Below are positions 6,364 to 13,004 of a stretch of DNA of 13,004 nt, one piece after another. The DNA is taken from NCBI GenBank assembly GCA_009774465.1, contig VSNT01000113.1:1-13004 (forward strand), written 5' to 3'. Every line of letters begins with the position of its first letter. Position 1 is the first letter of the stretch. The notes beneath the pieces were generated by a model, which ran no database searches, was not told the origin of the DNA, and worked only from the letters and a program-made list of their open reading frames with translations. The DNA comes from Lachnospiraceae bacterium. GTDB taxonomy: Bacteria > Bacillota_A > Clostridia > Lachnospirales > Lachnospiraceae. Both the position numbers and the translations under genes were made by a program.

Positions 6364-7746
6364 ATGAAGTTACGCAAGGATATGAAAATATTCATTGTAG
6401 GCGGAGGGGAGATCGGCAGATCTCTTGCAGTGCAGTTATCCCGTGACGGCTACGAACTTACAATGATTGACAAGGAAGAAAGTGTTGTCAGTAACATAAG
6501 CAATTCTGTAGATGCAATCAGCTATCAGGGAAACGGTGCATCTTATGCGGTTTTAAAAAATTTAAATGCCAGTGAGGCGGATATTTTTATTGCAGTTACA
6601 AATTCAGATGAGCTGAATATCTTAAGCTGTTTTACAGCGCATATGCTGGGAGCCAAACACACAATAGCCCGAATCAGGGATGTGGATTATGCAACCCAGA
6701 ATCGTTTTTATAAAAATAAACTGGGGCTTTCCATGATTATAAATCCGGAACTTGCAACTGCTATGGAAATATACAGACTTCTTCGGTTCCCTCTGGCAAC
6801 CAGGGTTGAAGTATTTGCAGGCGGAAGAGCTGAATTGGTGGAAATGACAGTGGGGGAAAAGTCTCCTCTTGTAGAAAAATCTCTGATTGAAATTACTAAA
6901 AATATGGGAATCAATCTGCTGATTTGTGCAATTGTAAGAAAAGGCGAGGTCTTTGTTCCAAAGGGAGATACGGTGCTGCAAAGGGGAGATATTCTTTATC
7001 TGACAGGAGCAGCGGAGGAATTCCGTAAATCATTTAAACAGTTAAAGATGCCGGTAAAACCGTTGCAGTCAGTTATGATTGCAGGAGGCAGCCGAATTTC
7101 CCATTATCTTGCAGAGGTTCTTTTGCGGCAGGGGGCAAAGGTTACTATCGTGGAAAAGAATAAAGAAATGGCTGAAAATCTTTCTGCGCTGGTGCCCAAA
7201 GCGGCTGTAATGTGTGACGACACCCTCGCTTATTTTGACTCCATGTCCAATGCGGATATTTCCAATACGGATGCATTTATTGCCATGACAGACAATGATG
7301 AATACAATCTGGTAGCGGCCATGTATGCGGAATCACAGGGAATCAATAAGGTAGTATCACGTATTAATGCAAAGTCCAGATTAAAGGTATTGCCGGAAGA
7401 AAGCCGGATTTGTACTATTTCCAGAGAGGATGTTGCAGCAGACAGAATTTTAGGCTACAGTCGTTCGCTGCTGAATGCTGAGGATAATGATGCGGTGGAA
7501 TCTTTATACCGGCTGATGGATGGAAAAATTGAATTTATAGAATTTAAGATAGATGAAAATGCCAGAAACTTAAATATTCCCCTTAAGGATTTAAATATGC
7601 GCAGAAACACACTGCTTGGCTGTATTATCAGGGAAGGAAAAACCATTATTCCCCGAGGAGATGATGTGCTGCTTGCAGGTGATACCGCATTAGTTGCAAC
7701 AATCAAAAGACAAATCGCGCGTCTGGAAGACATATTTGTAAAGTAG
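6364..7746 (+). CDS. trkA: TrkA/KtrA-type potassium channel regulatory protein with two RCK units
   Basis: A peripheral cytosolic gating subunit of the Trk potassium uptake system; it pairs with the membrane pore encoded next. The start at 6364 gives 460 residues, matching the roughly 458 of E. coli TrkA. The reading frame extends back to a GTG at 6277, but that lies inside the aspS terminator. ATG 6382 (MKIFIVGGG) is an alternative. Order: first Rossmann RCK-N with GGGEIG at 13-18 and Asp36 ending strand 2 (NAD(H) binding), RCK-C near 140-225, a second RCK-N from about 237, and a second RCK-C to the end. The second Rossmann glycine motif reads GGSRIS (241-246), lacking later glycines, so that half may bind nucleotide poorly. 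No clear promoter was found in the 70 bases after the terminator. trkH follows 18 bases downstream. Confidence 0.94.
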   Translation: MKLRKDMKIFIVGGGEIGRSLAVQLSRDGYELTMIDKEESVVSNISNSVDAISYQGNGASYAVLKNLNASEADIFIAVTNSDELNILSCFTAHMLGAKHTIARIRDVDYATQNRFYKNKLGLSMIINPELATAMEIYRLLRFPLATRVEVFAGGRAELVEMTVGEKSPLVEKSLIEITKNMGINLLICAIVRKGEVFVPKGDTVLQRGDILYLTGAAEEFRKSFKQLKMPVKPLQSVMIAGGSRISHYLAEVLLRQGAKVTIVEKNKEMAENLSALVPKAAVMCDDTLAYFDSMSNADISNTDAFIAMTDNDEYNLVAAMYAESQGINKVVSRINAKSRLKVLPEESRICTISREDVAADRILGYSRSLLNAEDNDAVESLYRLMDGKIEFIEFKIDENARNLNIPLKDLNMRRNTLLGCIIREGKTIIPRGDDVLLAGDTALVATIKRQIARLEDIFVK

Positions 7747-7764
7747 CAGAAAGGCGTAACTGGC

Positions 7765-9246
7765 ATGAATAAAAGGATAATTATTAATTTTATCGGAAAA
7801 ATTATCTTAATTGAGGTGATACTTATGATATTGCCTCTTCTGGTGTCATTGATTTATGGTGATGGGGACACTAAGGGATTTTTATATACCATGATTCCGG
7901 CCGGAATCATTGGATTCCTGCTTATGAAAGTAAAGCAGAAGCAGGGAAGAATGAGCAGCCGGGACGGGTATTTTATTGTGGCGGCAGCATGGATTATTAT
8001 TTCCCTGATCGGGGCAATGCCTCTTTATTTAAATGGCGGATTTCCCACTTACTGGAATGCTCTGTTTGAGATTGTTTCAGGATTTCCCACTTACTGGAAT
8101 GCTCTGTTTGAGATTGTTTCAGGATTTACCACTACGGGAGCTTCTGTTCTGGCGAAACCGGAGGAATTGGGGCATGGAGTTTTGTTTTGGAGAAGTTTTA
8201 CCCATTGGATCGGCGGCATGGGAGTTTTAGTGTTTGTGCTTATGGTCATGCCTATGGAAAATGACAATTCCATGCATCTGGTACGGGCGGAAGTACCTGG
8301 ACCTACAGCGGGCAAACTGGTGCCGAGAATGCGGACTACATCCATGATTTTGTATGGAATTTATACAGTAATGACGCTGCTTTTGATTATCTTGCTGATT
8401 TGTTTTGGAATGCCGCTGTTTGACAGCTTCTGTATGGCATTTGGAACTGCAGGCACAGGAGGATTTGCTGTTTCAAGTGCAGGAGTGGCGGGATATGGCA
8501 GCCTGGCAATTGAAATCATATTAGGAATTTTTATGCTTCTTTTTGGTATTAATTTCAGCGTTTACCATTTGATTATGCTGCGTAAGTTTAAGGAAGCTTT
8601 TTGTATGGAAGAGGTAAAGGTTTATTTATCGATTGTTCTTCTTTCAACCCTGGCAATTATGTTCAATATTGCGAAAATGGCAGGCGGACTTGGACATGCT
8701 CTCAGACAGTCCTTTTTTCAGGTGGCGAGTATTATTACAACCACCGGATTTGCAACCGTTGACTTTGAACTGTGGCCGGAATTTTCCAAGCATATCCTGG
8801 TGCTCTTAATGATCGTTGGAGCCTGTGCAGGATCTACCGGAGGAGGAATGAAAATTTCCAGAGTGATCATTTTAGCAAAATCCTTTGTAGCGGAAATCAG
8901 ACAGATTATTAATCCCAAAGAGATTATTACGGTTCGTTTAAATGACGCGGCGGTGGATAAAAAAACGCTGGATTCCACCAGAATTTATGTGGCGGCTTAT
9001 ATGATATTGCTTTGCCTGTTTACACTGGTTATTTCCCTTGACGGGCAGGACTTTACAACCAACTTTACAGCAGTTATATCCTGTTTTAACAATATTGGAC
9101 CGGGACTTGCAGGGGTTGGGCCAATGGCGAATTTCAGTGTTTACTCTGACTGGGCCCAGGTGATATTATCGGCAGCAATGCTTACGGGGAGACTGGAAAT
9201 ATTCCCAATGCTCCTTCTGTTTGCAAGATCGGCCCATGACAGGTAA
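7765..9246 (+). CDS. trkH: TrkH/KtrB-type potassium transporter pore with duplicated pore-helix segment
   Basis: An integral membrane K+ translocating subunit of the Trk/Ktr superfamily with four membrane-pore-membrane repeats. Filter regions are visible in order: TTTG at 122-125, TAGTGGF at 228-234, TTTGF at 325-329 and NNIGPG at 442-447. AGAAAGG lies ten bases before the ATG. The protein has 493 residues; removing a duplicated 14-residue unit gives 479. The unit GFPTYWNALFEIVS occurs twice in a row directly before the first filter, encoded by a perfect 42-base tandem repeat. The second copy runs into SGFTTTGAS as in normal family members, so the first is the extra one. The frame stays open. 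Whether the channel still works is uncertain. It forms an operon with trkA. Confidence 0.95.
   Translation: MNKRIIINFIGKIILIEVILMILPLLVSLIYGDGDTKGFLYTMIPAGIIGFLLMKVKQKQGRMSSRDGYFIVAAAWIIISLIGAMPLYLNGGFPTYWNALFEIVSGFPTYWNALFEIVSGFTTTGASVLAKPEELGHGVLFWRSFTHWIGGMGVLVFVLMVMPMENDNSMHLVRAEVPGPTAGKLVPRMRTTSMILYGIYTVMTLLLIILLICFGMPLFDSFCMAFGTAGTGGFAVSSAGVAGYGSLAIEIILGIFMLLFGINFSVYHLIMLRKFKEAFCMEEVKVYLSIVLLSTLAIMFNIAKMAGGLGHALRQSFFQVASIITTTGFATVDFELWPEFSKHILVLLMIVGACAGSTGGGMKISRVIILAKSFVAEIRQIINPKEIITVRLNDAAVDKKTLDSTRIYVAAYMILLCLFTLVISLDGQDFTTNFTAVISCFNNIGPGLAGVGPMANFSVYSDWAQVILSAAMLTGRLEIFPMLLLFARSAHDR
8038..8121 (+). repeat. Perfect 42-base tandem duplication inside trkH
   Basis: Bases 8038-8079 and 8080-8121 are identical over 42 bases (14 codons), and the sequence continues with GGATTT at 8122 as the start of a third, diverging unit. 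GGATTT thus occurs at every unit boundary, as expected from slipped-strand duplication between short direct repeats. The perfect identity suggests a recent event. Confidence 0.97.
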
Positions 9247-9277
9247 AAGTTCAGCCTGCAAGGTTGTACAAAATATC

Positions 9278-9306
9278 TTTACTTTATGAGAATTACCGGA
9301 TACAAT
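9278..9306 (+). promoter_or_regulatory. Candidate promoter of the PsiE-like gene
   Basis: TTTACT (9278-9283), a 17-base spacer and TACAAT (9301-9306) match the sigma-A consensus at 4/6 and 5/6. They lie in the 118-base gap after trkH, placing the start near 9313 with a leader of about 50 bases. I see no terminator after trkH, so read-through from trkAH is also possible. Confidence 0.55.
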
Positions 9307-9364
9307 AAAGGAGTCAGGCAACAATTGATTATATCGTTAATAGAAGAAAGAGTGGTTATTTCGT

Positions 9365-9820
9365 ATGCGTGATTCCATGAGGCAGCTGGAAAAAATAAGA
9401 AAAATTATACAGAAGATTTGTGTATTGCTGGACCTGGTGGCGGCAGTGCTGGTACTGGTGGCAATTCTTCTTTCCATAGCAAGTATAGTCAGAGATGTTG
9501 CCGTGTTTCAAAGACTGTTGACGGATACTTCTGAATTCAAGCGTTATCTGGAACAGATATTTATGCTTGTCATAGGAATTGAATTTCTGGGAATGCTCTG
9601 TAGGCCCAGTTCGGAAAATGTAATTGAGGTGTTGATTTTCCTTGTGGCTCGTCACATGATTGTAGGGGATACCACACCATATCAGGATTTTGTGTCGGTC
9701 ATAAGTGTAGCTCTTTTATGTGTAGTCCGCAGGTATTTAAGGGTTTCCGGAGAAAAGCAGAAGGAAAAAATGGCAGAAAAGAACAGGCAGTCTGAAGATG
9801 AAAATGAAGAAAATACATAA
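9365..9820 (+). CDS. PsiE-like four-helix membrane protein of unknown function
   Basis: The 151-residue protein has four hydrophobic segments, roughly 17-41, 63-81, 85-99 and 103-122, and a highly charged cytosolic tail (124-151) rich in Lys, Glu and Asn. Spacing and the ARHMIVGDTTPYQD loop after helix 3 resemble the PsiE family (E. coli PsiE, about 136 residues, phosphate-starvation inducible), where a similar IVRLIIVDHKSP stretch occurs. This is resemblance from memory, not an alignment. The family has no established biochemical activity. The ribosome binding site before ATG 9365 is weak (AGAAAGAG-like), and ATG 9377 is an alternative. Position after trkAH might hint at ion or stress physiology, but that is only association. 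Confidence 0.65.
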   Translation: MRDSMRQLEKIRKIIQKICVLLDLVAAVLVLVAILLSIASIVRDVAVFQRLLTDTSEFKRYLEQIFMLVIGIEFLGMLCRPSSENVIEVLIFLVARHMIVGDTTPYQDFVSVISVALLCVVRRYLRVSGEKQKEKMAEKNRQSEDENEENT

Positions 9821-9852
9821 TTTAATTTAAATTTAATATTTATATATCGAGG

Positions 9853-9885
9853 AACCCCCTGCAGCTATTTAAGCCGCAGGGGGTT
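9853..9885. terminator. Hairpin between convergent genes, probable bidirectional terminator
   Basis: A ten-base-pair GC-rich stem AACCCCCTGC/GCAGGGGGTT (9853-9862 with 9876-9885) lies between the convergent PsiE-like and buk genes. Location and stem strength favour termination from both sides, but the T tract after the stem is short in both directions. Confidence 0.65.
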
Positions 9886-9938
9886 AAAAATGGGATTCAA
9901 ATAATAGATATAAGCATAATTAAAATAACGAATGATAT

Positions 9939-11006
9939 TTAATAGGTCATTGCCTCTTCTTCACCGTTCATAACACGAAGCGCGCCCTGTGCCAAAGCAA
10001 GCAGTTCATCTTCTCCGGGATAAACGGTAACAGGAGCAATAAAGCCAACTCTCTCCTTTAATTCACTGACAACAACCTTATCATAAGCGATGCCGCCGGT
10101 AATAATGATCTGATCTACTTTCCCTTTTAAAACACATGACATGGAACCAATATTTTTAGCAACCTGCATAATAAATGCTTCACGCACTTCTTCTGCTTTT
10201 TTGTCGCCTTCACTTACCATTTTTTCTACGTCGCGCATATCGTTTGTACCAACATAGGCATTGAAACCGCCATTGCCTACGATTTTTTTGTAAACTTCTT
10301 TTTCGGTATATTTGCCGGAAAAGCACATTTTGATCAGTGCGCCGGAAGGAACTGCACCTGCTCTTTCAGGAGAAAAAGCGCCATCTCCGTCTAAAGCATT
10401 AAATACGTCAATTACACGCCCCTTTTCATGAGCACCTACGGAAACACCGCCGCCCATGTGTACTACAACAAGATTTAAGGTGTTATATGCCTTTCCCTGC
10501 TCTTTTGCAAAGCGTTTTGCAACCGCCTTTTGATTCAGTGCATGGAACACGCTGGTACGGGGAAGCTCAGGAACCCCTGAATATCTGGAAATTGGCATTA
10601 ATTCATCAACCACAACAGGATCTACAATATAAGAAGGAACGCCAATGGAGTCAGCTATTTCTCTTGCCAGAATACCGCCTAAGTTGGAAGCGTGCTGTCC
10701 CTGTTTGCCAATTTTCAAGTCTTCCAAAAGAGCATCACTTACCGCGTAGGTGCCGCCGGGGATAGGCTTTAACATGCCGCCGCGTCCAACAATTACCTGT
10801 AAAGAGTTGATGTCGAAATCTTTGCTCTTTAAAAGGTCTAAAATGATCTGCTTGCGAAAATCTTTCTGATCTACAATAGAAGCATACTGGGCAATTTCTT
10901 CGGTAGAGTGGCGAAGAGTTTCTTCAAATAAAAGGGTTTCATCTTCAAATACGCCAATTTTGGTGGAAGTGGAACCAGGGTTGATGATTAAACTTTTAAT
11001 AGCCAT
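9939..11006 (-). CDS. buk: Butyrate kinase
   Basis: Catalyses butyryl phosphate + ADP to butyrate + ATP, the energy-yielding last step of one of two known butyrate routes, in the cytoplasm. The 355 residues match the usual length of about 355. It belongs to the acetate kinase/ASKHA fold: NPGSTSTKIGVF (9-20) is the phosphate 1 loop, VVHMGGGVSVGAH with the following DALDGDGAFSPERAG-like stretch is the phosphate 2 region, and IITGGIAY near the C-terminus contacts the adenosine. GGAGGAAAG precedes the ATG. It lies 18 bases downstream of ptb and is co-transcribed with it. Some family members prefer isobutyrate or other branched-chain acids, so the exact acyl chain is inferred from the gene pair. 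Confidence 0.96.
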   Translation of the reverse strand: MAIKSLIINPGSTSTKIGVFEDETLLFEETLRHSTEEIAQYASIVDQKDFRKQIILDLLKSKDFDINSLQVIVGRGGMLKPIPGGTYAVSDALLEDLKIGKQGQHASNLGGILAREIADSIGVPSYIVDPVVVDELMPISRYSGVPELPRTSVFHALNQKAVAKRFAKEQGKAYNTLNLVVVHMGGGVSVGAHEKGRVIDVFNALDGDGAFSPERAGAVPSGALIKMCFSGKYTEKEVYKKIVGNGGFNAYVGTNDMRDVEKMVSEGDKKAEEVREAFIMQVAKNIGSMSCVLKGKVDQIIITGGIAYDKVVVSELKERVGFIAPVTVYPGEDELLALAQGALRVMNGEEEAMTY

Positions 11007-11024
11007 TTGCTTTCCTCCAATTTA

Positions 11025-11945
11025 TTAATTATTTTTTGCCATAGCTTCAGCAACAACAGCGCCTAAAGCAATGGAATTTACCTTGGTCTCAAAATCATCA
11101 GAACGGGAAGTCAGGATTACGGGAGCCTTGGTTCCTGTAAGAATATTTCCATTGATGACCTTTGCAGTATGTACCAGGCATTTGTAAACGAGATTGCCTG
11201 CATGAATGTCAGGGAAAAGCAGGATATCCGCATCGCCCTGGATGGCTCTGTCAGTAGCGCCTTTATGTTTTGCAGCTTCCGGATCAATGGCAAGATCTAG
11301 GGATAAAGGACCGTCAACGATACATCCGGGAATCTTTCCATCTTTATTCATTTGGGTAAGTTCTCCCGCTTCAACGGTAGCAGGCATTTTAGGGTTGATT
11401 ACTTCAACTGCTGCAAGTGGAGCTACCTTTGGATTTGTAATGCCGCAGGCTTCGGTAATTTCCAGAGTATTATGAATAATATTTACCTTATCTTCCAGTG
11501 TGGGATAAGGAATAAATGCTACGTCAGTGAGGAAAAGAAGATGATCAATTCCCTCAATCTCAAATACACAGACATGAGATAAGGGTTTACCGGTACGAAG
11601 GCCTACTTCTTTATCCAGAACGCTCTTTAAAAAGCCCTTGGTGTCGATCAGACCTTTCATATACATATCAGCCTTCCCCTCATGAACAAGCTTGACAGCA
11701 GTAAGAGCAGCCTGTGACGTATCTTCTACATTGATAATTTCAAAGCCGCTTAAATCAATGTTCATGGAAGAAGCAATTTCCCTGATTTTCTTTTCGTCGC
11801 CTACTAAGATAGCGTCAGCAATCTTTCTTTCTTTTGCAGCAGATACTGCTTCTAATACAGCAGAATCCTGCGCTACAGCTACAGCCACTTTTTTGGTGCC
11901 GCATTCATTAACTTTGGCAATTAAATCTGCGAATGTTTTACTCAT
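11025..11945 (-). CDS. ptb: Phosphate butyryltransferase
   Basis: Converts butyryl-CoA and phosphate to butyryl phosphate and CoA, feeding butyrate kinase encoded 18 bases downstream. The 306 residues fit the phosphotransbutyrylase group (about 300) of the PTA_PTB family; two-domain phosphotransacetylases are longer. Visible family features are ILVGDEKKI near the N-terminus, MKGLIDTKGFLKSVLDKEVGLRTG, LSHVCVFE, IVDGPLSLDLAID, and a C-terminal DILLFPDIHAGNLVYKCLVH stretch. GAGGTGGAGA precedes the ATG. The next enzyme being butyrate kinase rather than acetate kinase supports butyryl over acetyl use. A Rex-like operator sits over the promoter. Confidence 0.95.
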   Translation of the reverse strand: MSKTFADLIAKVNECGTKKVAVAVAQDSAVLEAVSAAKERKIADAILVGDEKKIREIASSMNIDLSGFEIINVEDTSQAALTAVKLVHEGKADMYMKGLIDTKGFLKSVLDKEVGLRTGKPLSHVCVFEIEGIDHLLFLTDVAFIPYPTLEDKVNIIHNTLEITEACGITNPKVAPLAAVEVINPKMPATVEAGELTQMNKDGKIPGCIVDGPLSLDLAIDPEAAKHKGATDRAIQGDADILLFPDIHAGNLVYKCLVHTAKVINGNILTGTKAPVILTSRSDDFETKVNSIALGAVVAEAMAKNN

Positions 11946-11984
11946 TTGTCTCCACCTCGATATTGTTATAAATTAAAAATCACT

Positions 11985-12002
11985 TTGTTAAAATAGTAAC
12001 AC
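11985..12002 (-). promoter_or_regulatory. Probable Rex (NADH-sensing repressor) operator of ptb-buk
   Basis: TTGTTAA-AATA-GTAACAC (11985-12002) matches the Rex consensus TTGTTAA-N4-TTAACAA at 12 of 14 positions, with one perfect half-site. It overlaps the -10 of the better ptb promoter candidate. Rex controls fermentation genes, including butyrate-pathway genes, in clostridia, so a site here makes sense. No rex gene is in the window. Confidence 0.6.
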
Positions 12003-12021
12003 TGTTTGGCAGAAAAATCAA
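11993..12021 (-). promoter_or_regulatory. Candidate promoter of ptb-buk
   Basis: On the minus strand TTGATT (12021-12016), a 17-base spacer and TACTAT (11998-11993) give 4/6 matches to each box, with a start near 11987. An alternative is TTAACA (11991-11986) with TATAAC (11970-11965), which has a better sequence but a 15-base spacer. Both are overlapped by the Rex-like site. Confidence 0.45.
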
Positions 12022-12052
12022 TAATGGGAGAGGTATTTTACGCGGATTGTGT

Positions 12053-12096
12053 AATAGTTCGGCCATGCACAATCAATTCTGCATGGCTGAACTATT
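12053..12096. repeat. 17-base inverted repeat (hairpin) overlapping the stop of the YcxB-like gene
   Basis: The arms 12053-12069 and 12080-12096 are complementary at 16 of 17 positions, the remaining one being a G-T wobble, around a ten-base loop. The right arm contains the TAG stop (12094-12092, minus strand). It sits where a terminator for this gene is expected, but neither side has a T run, so it may instead protect the 3' end or terminate weakly. Confidence 0.75.
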
Positions 12097-12733
12097 CCCA
12101 TATTGCATAACAGCATAAAAGCAGGAAAAAAACAGCAGGAAGCCAGCGAAGGATGCCATAGAGCTTTGAACTGATGGTTCTGTGCTTTTTGACAAAGGAT
12201 TTCAGCTCTGTCAATGTACCTTTATGAAAACCGGCTTTTGCTACAAATAAAATTCTTTTTTCCTTAAAATATAATATGTATAAATTTCTGGTTTCTCCTG
12301 TACGCTTTAACTCTGTATAAGGGAGTTTTTTTCTGAACTTTCCGGCAACTTCCACATATTCGTCATAAAAAGACAGATTTCTTTTTTCACCGGGCACAAG
12401 TTGGAGCTGTTCCTGAAAACGTTTGGCTCCCACTTTTTGGGGAAAGGTCTTTGCAATTAACAGGATAACAGCAAAGGAGGGCAGAATTGTAATTCCAACA
12501 CCGCCGGAAAGAGAAAAAATTGTGCCAAGGGAAGGCGTGGAAAAGTAATCATAAATCATGGAAGGGACAGAAGGCATCATCATAAAAAACATGAGCGTAA
12601 GAAGAATCCATGCAATGACGAGTCCAACGTCAATTCTTGATATTTCTGCTTCTGCACACATTTTTTCTGTCAGCAGATATTCATTCGTAAAAAAAGAGTA
12701 TTTGTTTGGCGTGATTGACGAATTTTTATCCAT
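12092..12733 (-). CDS. YcxB-like membrane protein
   Basis: The start at 12733 gives 213 residues and has AGGAG nine bases upstream; an earlier in-frame ATG at 12772 lacks a comparable site. Order: soluble N-terminus (about 1-33), two membrane segments (about 36-56 and 75-95), a cytosolic domain of about 80 residues, and a final membrane helix (about 190-212). The soluble part has the YcxB-like pattern: LSFYDEYVEVAGKFRKKLPY, then a strand pair with LYILYFKEKRILFVAKAGF and a helix ELKSFVKKH. YcxB-like domains are widespread in Firmicutes and of unknown function. It follows the same direction as ptb-buk but lies 147 bases upstream with a hairpin between, so it is probably a separate unit. I could not identify its promoter. 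Confidence 0.75.
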   Translation of the reverse strand: MDKNSSITPNKYSFFTNEYLLTEKMCAEAEISRIDVGLVIAWILLTLMFFMMMPSVPSMIYDYFSTPSLGTIFSLSGGVGITILPSFAVILLIAKTFPQKVGAKRFQEQLQLVPGEKRNLSFYDEYVEVAGKFRKKLPYTELKRTGETRNLYILYFKEKRILFVAKAGFHKGTLTELKSFVKKHRTISSKLYGILRWLPAVFFLLLCCYAIWE

Positions 12734-12860
12734 AAATAGTTTCTCCTGTCTTTTTGCATTAAATTTTCCCACTCAATATAGATATTTTTCTAACTTAAAT
12801 GGATGGTCTAACGCAGAAATAATGTTAAAAATATTATAAAACAAGGAGAAGAAGTTTACA

Positions 12861-12962
12861 ATGCTGAGAAATAAAATTTACTTATATAAAAATTGCTTGC
12901 AAAACGATATTTTGTATGGTATTATCATATCAAAGCATACAAAATTTCTATTAATCAAATAG
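12861..12962 (+). CDS. Possible small ORF of 33 codons
   Basis: An ATG at 12861 is preceded by AAGGAG (12843-12848, spacing 12) and opens 33 codons ending in TAG. The product is basic, begins MLRNKIYLYKN and ends FLLIK, with a weakly hydrophobic middle (ILYGIII). TATTAT at 12832-12837 could be its -10, but no good -35 is seen. A promoter and inverted repeat lie inside it, so it may be fortuitous in AT-rich DNA. I recognise no family. Confidence 0.3.
   Translation: MLRNKIYLYKNCLQNDILYGIIISKHTKFLLIK
12897..12945 (+). promoter_or_regulatory. Outward-facing promoter with overlapping operator-like inverted repeat
   Basis: TTGCAA (12897-12902), a 17-base spacer and TATTAT (12920-12925) form a good sigma-A promoter pointing out of the window. 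A perfect ten-base inverted repeat ATTTTGTATG (12909-12918) / CATACAAAAT (12936-12945), separated by 17 bases, brackets the -10 and start site. This is the layout of a repressor operator. The regulator and the controlled gene are not in the window. Confidence 0.55.
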
Positions 12963-12980
12963 TTGTTATTTTCTATAACT

Positions 12981-12998
12981 GCTGCCTGTCCAGGCAGC
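12981..12998 (+). other. GC-rich eight-base-pair hairpin near the right edge
   Basis: GCTGCCTG (12981-12988) and CAGGCAGC (12991-12998) are perfectly complementary around two bases, in otherwise AT-rich DNA. It lies in the probable 5' leader of the transcript starting near 12932. No T run follows within the window. It may be a leader structure or an operator; the window ends too soon to say. Confidence 0.5.
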
Positions 12999-13004
12999 GG
13001 AATG

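Noticed and set aside
8033..8230. Small plus-strand ORF with a repeated DFPLTGMLCLRLFQ-like peptide
   Set aside because: It is only the alternative-frame reading of the 42-base trkH duplication.
9821..9850. Very AT-rich stretch as a possible origin or attachment site
   Set aside because: It is a short low-complexity run between convergent genes, with no DnaA boxes, direct repeats or integrase nearby.
12558..12839. 93-codon plus-strand ORF
   Set aside because: It lies opposite the YcxB-like gene, has no ribosome binding site and resembles nothing.

Overview
The window looks like chromosome from a low-GC, Gram-positive anaerobe of the Clostridia, most likely a butyrate-forming member of the Lachnospiraceae. 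The grounds are AT-rich sequence with strong AGGAG-type ribosome binding sites and TTGACA/TATAAT-type promoters, a T-box leader in front of a tRNA synthetase, a Ktr/Trk potassium system, and a phosphotransbutyrylase-butyrate kinase pair. The genus cannot be fixed from the sequence alone.

Layout, left to right. Bases 1-80 carry four degenerate 20-base repeats that look like the end of an insertion sequence, probably IS21-like, whose body lies outside the window. A gene for a lipoprotein with all class D beta-lactamase motifs follows (229-1242). Directly after its stop codon a near-consensus promoter starts a two-gene unit: an MBOAT membrane O-acyltransferase (1351-2796) and a DltD/AlgJ-like SGNH-fold partner (2807-4114). 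Together they probably acylate a cell-surface polymer. Next comes a promoter, a T-box riboswitch (about 4189-4391) and aspS (4503-6254). The apparent specifier codon is AAC (Asn), not Asp, and the synthetase has the DHGG motif of non-discriminating AspRS, so the enzyme probably also makes Asp-tRNA(Asn). A clear terminator closes this unit.

trkA (6364-7746) and trkH (7765-9246) then encode the cytosolic gate and the membrane pore of a potassium uptake system. trkH carries a perfect in-frame 42-base tandem duplication that doubles the helix leading into the first selectivity filter. A PsiE-like four-helix membrane protein (9365-9820) follows under its own promoter. A strong hairpin separates it from the convergent ptb-buk operon (11945 down to 9939, minus strand), which converts butyryl-CoA to butyrate with ATP gain and has a probable Rex operator over its promoter.

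A YcxB-like membrane protein (12092-12733, minus strand) comes next. The right edge holds a possible 33-codon ORF, an outward-facing promoter overlapped by a perfect 10-base inverted repeat, and a short GC-rich hairpin. These look like the control region of a gene beyond the window.

Most of the window is housekeeping and core metabolism. I found no convincing undescribed multi-gene system. The points most worth a second look are the trkH pore duplication, the Asn-type T-box on aspS, the Rex-like site on ptb-buk, the Gram-positive class D beta-lactamase lipoprotein and the operator-like structure at the right edge.
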